From: Bacteroidia bacterium
GTDB taxonomy: Bacteria; Bacteroidota; Bacteroidia; Bacteroidales; Azobacteroidaceae
DNA: 8,805 nt
Direction: 5' to 3'
Assembly (NCBI GenBank): GCA_025996815.1
Contig: BNTT01000134.1
Coordinates: 1-8,805, forward strand
Shown here: positions 4,921 through 8,805 of the stretch, piece after piece
How positions within the stretch are numbered: position 1 is the first letter of the stretch
How the letters are laid out: every line of letters starts with the position of its first letter
Made by a program: the position numbers and the translations under genes
Notes under the pieces: generated by a model
What the model was told of the DNA's origin: nothing
Databases searched by the model: none
Seen by the model: only the letters and a program-made list of their open reading frames with translations

Positions 4921-5518
4921 ATTCTTTCAAATCGGCATTAAATTCTTTCAAATACTTGTCAAAATCATAATCGGCTTTAAGCAATTTGTCGCTGTTCAAC
5001 TTGTCGTAGAGTTGCTTAACCACTTTTTGATTGCCAAATTCGATGGTCACATAGCAGGTATAGGCGCCATCCTGCTGATTGACCGTGTACTTCTCGCAAG
5101 CCGTGCGGTAGCCGGCAACATTGGCTTGCGCAATCACTTTGGACACGGCAACCATCTTGTCGTGAAACTCTTCGCCGTCGGCATTCGTGGACACGCCCAC
5201 GCGCTGATTTTCCATCGACGCCACGCCCGCCAATTTTGTCGAGAGATTTGCCAACGCCGCTTGATAGGCGCGGTCTTTTGCCATCGTGCGGTCTTTGCTT
5301 TTGCCGTTGCCATTGACCCGCACAAACTCCTCGTTGGAATCAAGCCCCTCGCACGGAAAAGTAACCTCCACCTCAACGGGAACATTTGCCAACTGCTTCT
5401 GCATCGCCCGACCGTCCGTAACGGACACCGGCGCAGCCACACTTTTGCTACTTCCGCAACTCGTCATCATCACTCCTGAACATACTGCCGCAGCAGCCAA
5501 ATAAAACATCTTTTTCAT
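4901..5518 (-). CDS. LPP20-like lipoprotein
   Basis: The 205-aa product is a probable lipoprotein: hydrophobic residues 4-18 are followed by the lipobox MTSC, with acylated Cys21 and then GSSKS. No acidic or Gln-Ala surface-export signal follows the Cys, so a periplasm-facing position is possible. Residues about 65-100 (EEFVRVNGNGKSKDRTMA and the following Ala-rich helix with ALANLS) match the LPP20 pattern also present in the next gene, so the two are distant relatives. The C-terminus is a Lys/Glu/Asp-rich helix (about 165-205). It is the first gene of the minus-strand cluster, about 320 nt downstream of the candidate promoter, and overlaps the next gene by 20 bp. The ATG at 5518 gives a proper signal peptide. 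The partner and function are unknown. Confidence 0.75.
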   Translation of the reverse strand: MKKMFYLAAAAVCSGVMMTSCGSSKSVAAPVSVTDGRAMQKQLANVPVEVEVTFPCEGLDSNEEFVRVNGNGKSKDRTMAKDRAYQAALANLSTKLAGVASMENQRVGVSTNADGEEFHDKMVAVSKVIAQANVAGYRTACEKYTVNQQDGAYTCYVTIEFGNQKVVKQLYDKLNSDKLLKADYDFDKYLKEFNADLKEYEKEHK

Positions 5519-5573
5519 CTTTTTTAAAATTTAATTTGTTTATAATATTGAAAAATTTCCGATTATTGATGGG

Positions 5574-5594
5574 ATTGCGGCTCAAGCCCGCAAT
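5574..5594. repeat. Small palindrome of dispersed-repeat type
   Basis: ATTGCGG (5574-5580) and CCGCAAT (5588-5594) form a 7-bp stem with a 7-nt loop. The surrounding sequence (GGGATTGCGGCTCAAGCCCG) resembles a palindromic intergenic repeat found scattered in many bacterial genomes. Only one copy is in this window. Confidence 0.6.
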
Positions 5595-5707
5595 GACAAC
5601 GCAACAAAAGCCGCCTTTTTTGAAGACAGCATTTGCTTTTTTATTTGAAAAAATTTGTTTATATTGCGCGCGCGAAGTACCCGTAAGGCATTTATACGCC
5701 GGATAAT

Positions 5708-5730
5708 TGTGTGTGTGTGTGTGTGTGTGT
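5708..5730. repeat. (TG)11 dinucleotide tract
   Basis: Positions 5708-5730 are an uninterrupted alternating TG run of 23 nt in the leader, about 180-210 nt upstream of the lipoprotein start and about 110 nt downstream of the -7 box. Such tracts change length by slipped-strand mispairing. Confidence 0.97.
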
Positions 5731-5763
5731 AACAAAATAATCCAGACCACCAAACATTTGGCA

Positions 5764-5783
5764 GTTAAACTTTGTTAAACTTT
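5764..5783. repeat. Tandem 10-bp repeat in the leader
   Basis: GTTAAACTTT occurs twice head to tail (5764-5773, 5774-5783), one helical turn apart. It could be a protein-binding site, but nothing else supports this. Confidence 0.5.
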
Positions 5784-5841
5784 CACTGTTTTTTGTGCAC
5801 ACATTCATAATACTTTTCTTTATATTTTTCTTTTTCGGCGA

Positions 5842-5873
5842 CAAAGGTAAACATAATTTTTGAAACGAACAAA
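5842..5873 (-). promoter_or_regulatory. Candidate promoter of the lipoprotein/CsgG-like/DGR operon
   Basis: On the minus strand TACCTTTG (5849-5842) fits the Bacteroidota -7 consensus TAnnTTTG, and TTTG (5873-5870) lies exactly 20 nt upstream as a -33 box. It faces the lipoprotein gene. I saw no equally good box in the gaps before the downstream genes, so this may drive the whole cluster. Confidence 0.6.
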
Positions 5874-5893
5874 TTTTATTGCAAAAAAATTGT

Positions 5894-5901
5894 TACCTTT
5901 G
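5894..5901 (+). promoter_or_regulatory. -7 box of the rnpB promoter
   Basis: TACCTTTG matches TAnnTTTG and ends 7 nt before the predicted RNA 5' end at 5909. A clear -33 TTTG at 19-21 nt spacing is not visible. The promoter is divergent from the operon promoter about 20 bp away. Confidence 0.6.
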
Positions 5902-5908
5902 CACGCGG

Positions 5909-6251
5909 TAGTCAATCGGTCTGCCGCTCCCTGCGGGAGAGGAAAGTCCGGACAACACAGAGTGCCCCACCACCTAACGGATGGCTGTTCGCGAGAGCAG
6001 AGTAAGGTAGAAGAAAATAACCGCCCATCATTGGGTAAGGGTGAGAAGGTGAGGTAAGAGCTTACCGTCCGTTTGGCAACAAACGGAGCCGTGCCTCTTG
6101 GGGGTTGCAAGGTCATGTACACCGACGTATGTAGGGCTACTCGTCCGATGTCGGGGGGTAGATTGCTTGAACTTGTCGGCGACGGCAAGTCGAGATAAAT
6201 GGCAGACATTCCAATTCGTTGGAATACAGAATCCGGCTTACAGATTGACTA
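5909..6251 (+). ncRNA. rnpB: RNase P RNA (bacterial type A)
   Basis: This is the catalytic RNA that cuts the 5' leader from pre-tRNAs. The conserved 5' core GAGGAAAGTCCGG is at 5939-5951 and the 3' core ACAGAATCCGGCTTA at 6226-6240; together these make the P4 region. AGATAAATGGCAGAC at 6193-6207 is the usual block ahead of it. The ends are set by the P1 helix: TAGTCAATC (5909-5917) pairs perfectly with GATTGACTA (6243-6251). The length of about 343 nt is normal. A -7 box precedes it and a T-run follows directly. Confidence 0.96.
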
Positions 6252-6258
6252 CTTTTTT
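6243..6258 (+). terminator. rnpB 3' end and T-run
   Basis: The 3' strand of P1 (6243-6251) is followed by C and six T (6253-6258). The T-run overlaps the TAA stop of the converging peroxidase gene (6259-6257), leaving no spacer between the two. Confidence 0.6.
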
Positions 6259-6805
6259 ATTTTGCCTCTATCCAGGCGACGATTTCGTCGGAATCAGGCA
6301 ACGTTTTTGGCTCAAACGATTTGACCAATCGCCCCTGCTCGTCAATCAGAAATTTTTGGAAATTCCACGTTACCGGGGCATCTGCAACGCCGTTTTCAGC
6401 CTTCGAGGTCAGCCAGCGGTAGATGGGCGCGATGTCGTTGCCTTTGACCGAGATTTTTTCCATCATCGGGAACGTAACACCGTAGTTGGCGGTGCAAAAT
6501 TCCAGAATTTCCTCGTTGCTCCCCGGCTCCTGTGCGCCGAAATTGTTGGCAGGAAAGCCTACAATCACAAAATTTTCGTCTTTATACTTCGTATAAAGAG
6601 CCTCCAATTGCTTGTACTGTGGCGTCAATCCGCATTTGGAAGCCACGTTCACAATCATAATCTTTTTCCCTCTGAGCGAAGCAAAGGAAAAATCCTGCCC
6701 CACGATGCTCTTCACCGTGAAGTCATAAACTGTTGCCGCGGGGGTCTGTGCAACCACCGATGACAGGCAAAACATTGCCACTAAGCCTAAAACAATCTTT
6801 TTCAT
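6257..6805 (-). CDS. gpx: Secreted glutathione peroxidase family protein (thioredoxin-type)
   Basis: The 182-aa enzyme reduces hydrogen or organic peroxides. A signal peptide (about 1-19, cut before Gln20) puts it outside the cytoplasm, probably in the periplasm. The peroxidatic Cys58 is in VNVASKCGLTPQY, Gln92 in GAQEPGS, and Trp147-Asn148 in WNFQKFL, completing the Cys/Gln/Trp/Asn site. Cys104, in EFCTANYGVTFP, matches the resolving Cys of thioredoxin-dependent family members such as yeast Gpx3. The common FPCNQF block reads FPANNF here, so that non-essential Cys is absent. The reductant is probably a thioredoxin-like protein (inferred). The gene starts 53 bp after tRNA-Gly with no promoter box or terminator between, so co-transcription with the tRNA is likely. 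Its stop lies in the rnpB T-run. Confidence 0.93.
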   Translation of the reverse strand: MKKIVLGLVAMFCLSSVVAQTPAATVYDFTVKSIVGQDFSFASLRGKKIMIVNVASKCGLTPQYKQLEALYTKYKDENFVIVGFPANNFGAQEPGSNEEILEFCTANYGVTFPMMEKISVKGNDIAPIYRWLTSKAENGVADAPVTWNFQKFLIDEQGRLVKSFEPKTLPDSDEIVAWIEAK

Positions 6806-6858
6806 ACGAATAAATATTTAATTGTGAGAAGATTACGGAACCAATCCGCAACGCTATT

Positions 6859-6934
<76 letters not shown>

Positions 6935-6945
6935 GTTTGCGACTG

Positions 6946-6977
6946 CAAAGGTAAAACTTTTTTTTCAATTGTGCAAA
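6946..6977 (-). promoter_or_regulatory. Promoter of tRNA-Gly (and probably gpx)
   Basis: TACCTTTG (6953-6946) is a perfect TAnnTTTG box with TTTG (6977-6974) exactly 20 nt upstream. It lies between the ATPase-gene stop (6995) and the tRNA 5' end (6934), with 11 nt from box to tRNA. Confidence 0.75.
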
Positions 6978-6994
6978 CAAAATGACGATTTTTT

Positions 6995-8581
6995 TCAATT
7001 AATAATTGAACTTACCACATCTTCCCTCACCCAGCGGCTCAAAGTCCGCTCTGCGCGGCTAAATTCTGCGCCGATTTTCACCACTTTTCGCTCTCCGGCA
7101 CTGTATGGAATGAGATAGCCTTTGTCGTCAATCTGCGCAAGAGCCTCTTCGGCGGTGGCATTCTCGGCGAGCTTAAATTCAAAGACGTAGATGGTGTCTT
7201 TCAACCAAACCACCATATCGGAGCGACCTACGGCACTTTTGACTTCCGTTTGCACAAATTGCCCCATCAATTTGAACAGCAAATAGAAAGTTTTTTGGAA
7301 ATCTTTTTCCGTTTTGTTGTTCAAATCATAAGCGATGTCGGCAAAAAAGGCGCGAATACGGGTCATAAAGCCATCCACATCGGCTGCTTCGAGTTCTCTT
7401 ACAAATTTTGAGATACTAAACTCGGATTTGAACAATGCTTGTGGCGAATACTGGCGTTGCAATTCTCTTAAAAAGCCATATTTCACTTCCTCGTTTGGAA
7501 ACCCCAAGCGATATTCATTAAATTGCTTCTCGAAGGCTTTGATAGTGAGATACCCCGTTTGATAGAGCAATGGAAGCGGATTTTCATCTCCAACATGATA
7601 ATCGGTAATGGTTGGAGCCTCAACCATAACATCGTTTTCAAGACTGGGAATATCAAAATCGGCATCCTTGAGCATTTTAGCAAGGAAAGTGGGCGTGCCG
7701 GTCGAAAACCAATAATAATCAAAATCGTTCTTTGCAAAAGTATTCAATACACTAAAAGGGTTATACACGCCCTCGCTTTCTTTGGCGAAATGATAGCCAT
7801 CATACCGCTTTTTGAGTTCTGCAAGCGTTTCTTCGTAACTCATTTTTCGTTTTTCGGCTAATGTGCGTATTTCCGGCTCAAAATTGGCGAGCAATTCTGT
7901 TTCTGAAATGCCACATACACCGGCATATCGTTCATCCATGCTAATATCCTGCAACTGATTCAATTGACTGAAAATGCTCACTTTGGAAAACTTGGTAATT
8001 CCGGTGAGCAACAGAAACCGCAAATAGGGGTCGGCGGTTTTGAGAACGCCGTAGAAACCGCTCAATGCCTCTCTGATTTTTTCGTGCAATTCAGGCTTGT
8101 CCAAGGTGCTGGTAAGCGGCTTGTCGTATTCATCCACAAGCACCACCACCCGCTTTTTTGTTTTTTCATAAGCACGGCGCATTAAGCCCGCAAGACGAGT
8201 AGATAATAAATCTTCATCATCGTTTTTTCCCCACTGTTCCTCTAACAAAGCCAGCTGCGTATTGAGTACAGACTGTAATGTGACAAAATCCGGATAGTTA
8301 GCCGCATTCAAATCCAGATGAAACACCGGATATTCCACCCAGTCTTTCTCCAAATCGGCGATGGCAAGCCCCTCAAAAAGTTCTTTTTTGCCCTGAAAAT
8401 AGGCTTTCAGGGTGGAGAGAAAGAGGCTTTTCCCAAACCGGCGCGGGCGACCCAAAAAGTAGGGGCACCCTTCGTTGACAATCCTATAAATGTAGGCTGT
8501 TTTGTCAACATACAGATAACTGTCTGTTCTGAGTTTCTCAAAATCCTGAATGCCAATCGGCAATTTTCTGCTGAAATCCAT
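6995..8581 (-). CDS. AAA-ATPase-like / PD-(D/E)XK nuclease-family protein
   Basis: The 528-aa product has the two-domain layout of a family abundant and often multicopy in Bacteroidota. The N-terminal half (about 5-290) is an AAA-ATPase-like domain: LPIGIQDFEKLR, then YVDKTAYI, a Walker A-like loop GRPRRFGKS (44-52), and Walker B VVVLVDEYDKPL (145-156). The LLTGITKFSKVSIFSQLNQL block follows at 191-210. The C-terminal part (about 340-528) is a PD-(D/E)XK-type nuclease domain: GRSDMVVWL with Asp455, then YVFEFKL with Glu468-x-Lys470, the expected catalytic triad. No signal peptide or membrane segment is seen. The biological role is not known; roles in mobile DNA or defence are sometimes suggested. 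The ATG is at 8581 with a promoter about 23 bp upstream. Its stop is 18 bp from the tRNA promoter, so it is a single-gene unit. Confidence 0.92.
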   Translation of the reverse strand: MDFSRKLPIGIQDFEKLRTDSYLYVDKTAYIYRIVNEGCPYFLGRPRRFGKSLFLSTLKAYFQGKKELFEGLAIADLEKDWVEYPVFHLDLNAANYPDFVTLQSVLNTQLALLEEQWGKNDDEDLLSTRLAGLMRRAYEKTKKRVVVLVDEYDKPLTSTLDKPELHEKIREALSGFYGVLKTADPYLRFLLLTGITKFSKVSIFSQLNQLQDISMDERYAGVCGISETELLANFEPEIRTLAEKRKMSYEETLAELKKRYDGYHFAKESEGVYNPFSVLNTFAKNDFDYYWFSTGTPTFLAKMLKDADFDIPSLENDVMVEAPTITDYHVGDENPLPLLYQTGYLTIKAFEKQFNEYRLGFPNEEVKYGFLRELQRQYSPQALFKSEFSISKFVRELEAADVDGFMTRIRAFFADIAYDLNNKTEKDFQKTFYLLFKLMGQFVQTEVKSAVGRSDMVVWLKDTIYVFEFKLAENATAEEALAQIDDKGYLIPYSAGERKVVKIGAEFSRAERTLSRWVREDVVSSIIN

Positions 8582-8603
8582 ATTGTTTATTTTTTAGATA
8601 CGA

Positions 8604-8635
8604 CAAAGGTAAGTCTTTTTTATCAAATAAGCAAT
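8604..8635 (-). promoter_or_regulatory. Promoter of the ATPase/nuclease-family gene
   Basis: TACCTTTG (8611-8604) fits TAnnTTTG. ATTG (8635-8632) stands 20 nt upstream as an imperfect -33 box. The start codon is 22 nt downstream of the box, giving a short leader. Confidence 0.6.
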
Positions 8636-8747
8636 AGTCTGTTCACCAGACATTCGTTTACAGAGGGAAGATGCAAAATTACTGCTGTTGCGTTAATTTT
8701 AAATATTTTATTGTAATCTATTGATATACAAATAGATATAAGCATTC

Positions 8748-8780
8748 TTTGATTTTTCGATTTGAATTGACGTACTTTTG
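8748..8780 (+). promoter_or_regulatory. Plus-strand promoter candidate facing out of the window
   Basis: TTTG (8748-8751) and TACTTTTG (8773-8780) are separated by 21 nt and fit the Bacteroidota -33/-7 pattern. An ATG at 8799-8801 is the first possible start, but only five bases of the frame are visible. The rest of 8612-8747 holds no feature I can support. Confidence 0.45.
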
Positions 8781-8805
8781 TTCAAAAAAGCAAAAAGTAT
8801 GCATT

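Larger units (their letters stand above)
5519..5841 (-). other. Long AT-rich leader of the envelope/DGR operon
   Basis: This 323-bp gene-free stretch separates the candidate promoter from the lipoprotein start. It contains a 10-bp tandem repeat (5764-5783), the (TG)n tract (5708-5730), a GCGCGCGCG run (5666-5674) and a small palindrome (5574-5594). I see no convincing gene, riboswitch or nearer TAnnTTTG promoter box in it. Confidence 0.6.

Noticed and set aside
5448..5753. Minus-strand frame of 101 codons upstream of the lipoprotein
   Set aside because: It translates the TG tract (a His-Thr run) and the small palindrome and overlaps the lipoprotein gene in another frame. It is not protein-like.
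5820..6763. Open frames over rnpB and antisense to gpx
   Set aside because: They cross a structural RNA or lie opposite a conserved gene, with no domain or start-site support.

Overview
The window reads as chromosomal DNA of a member of the Bacteroidota, probably Bacteroidales. Three minus-strand starts carry a TAnnTTTG -7 box with a TTTG or ATTG box 20 nt upstream, the primary sigma-factor promoter type of this phylum. Secreted proteins mostly begin Met-Lys-Lys with signal peptides ending Gly-Gln, Ala-Gln or a lipobox, Shine-Dalgarno sites are mostly absent, and the ATPase/nuclease gene at the right belongs to a family often multicopy in Bacteroidota. The genes rnpB and tRNA-Gly sit in the same window and no phage structural, packaging or integration gene is visible, so the locus looks cellular rather than prophage-borne.

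Left part (about 1-5900, minus strand): a complete diversity-generating retroelement (DGR) downstream of a secretion-type operon. In transcription order there is a candidate promoter (5842-5873), a roughly 320-nt leader holding a (TG)n tract and small repeats, an LPP20-like lipoprotein (5518-4901), an overlapping LPP20-like exported protein (4920-3847), a long palindrome (3745-3847), a CsgG-like exported protein (3729-3193), and the DGR target protein (3161-2028). The target joins a second CsgG-like domain to a C-terminal formylglycine-enzyme/C-type-lectin domain. Its last 134 bp are the variable repeat (VR, 2028-2161). An HRDC-domain accessory gene (1878-1408), the template repeat (TR, 1256-1389), a structured spacer and the DGR reverse transcriptase (1096-68) follow. 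TR and VR differ at 15 positions. All 15 fall on adenines of the TR sense strand and all change an amino acid (12 residues), which is the signature of adenine-specific mutagenic retrohoming.

Middle (5894-6977): rnpB on the plus strand, converging on a secreted thioredoxin-type glutathione peroxidase, whose gene follows tRNA-Gly(GCC) on the minus strand. Right (6995-8581, minus): an AAA-ATPase-like/PD-(D/E)XK nuclease-family protein with its own promoter. A plus-strand promoter candidate near 8748-8780 may serve a gene beyond the window.

Inferred working model: the operon exports two LPP20-like proteins and two related CsgG-like proteins to the envelope. One CsgG-like protein carries a hypervariable lectin-fold tip that the RT and HRDC protein rewrite from the TR RNA. 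The most unusual structural signal is a 25-bp inverted repeat (23/25 pairing, 19 contiguous) joining the end of TR to the DNA just beyond VR. The VR-side arm can also form a local 10-bp hairpin at the VR boundary, so two exclusive structures meet exactly where homing should start.
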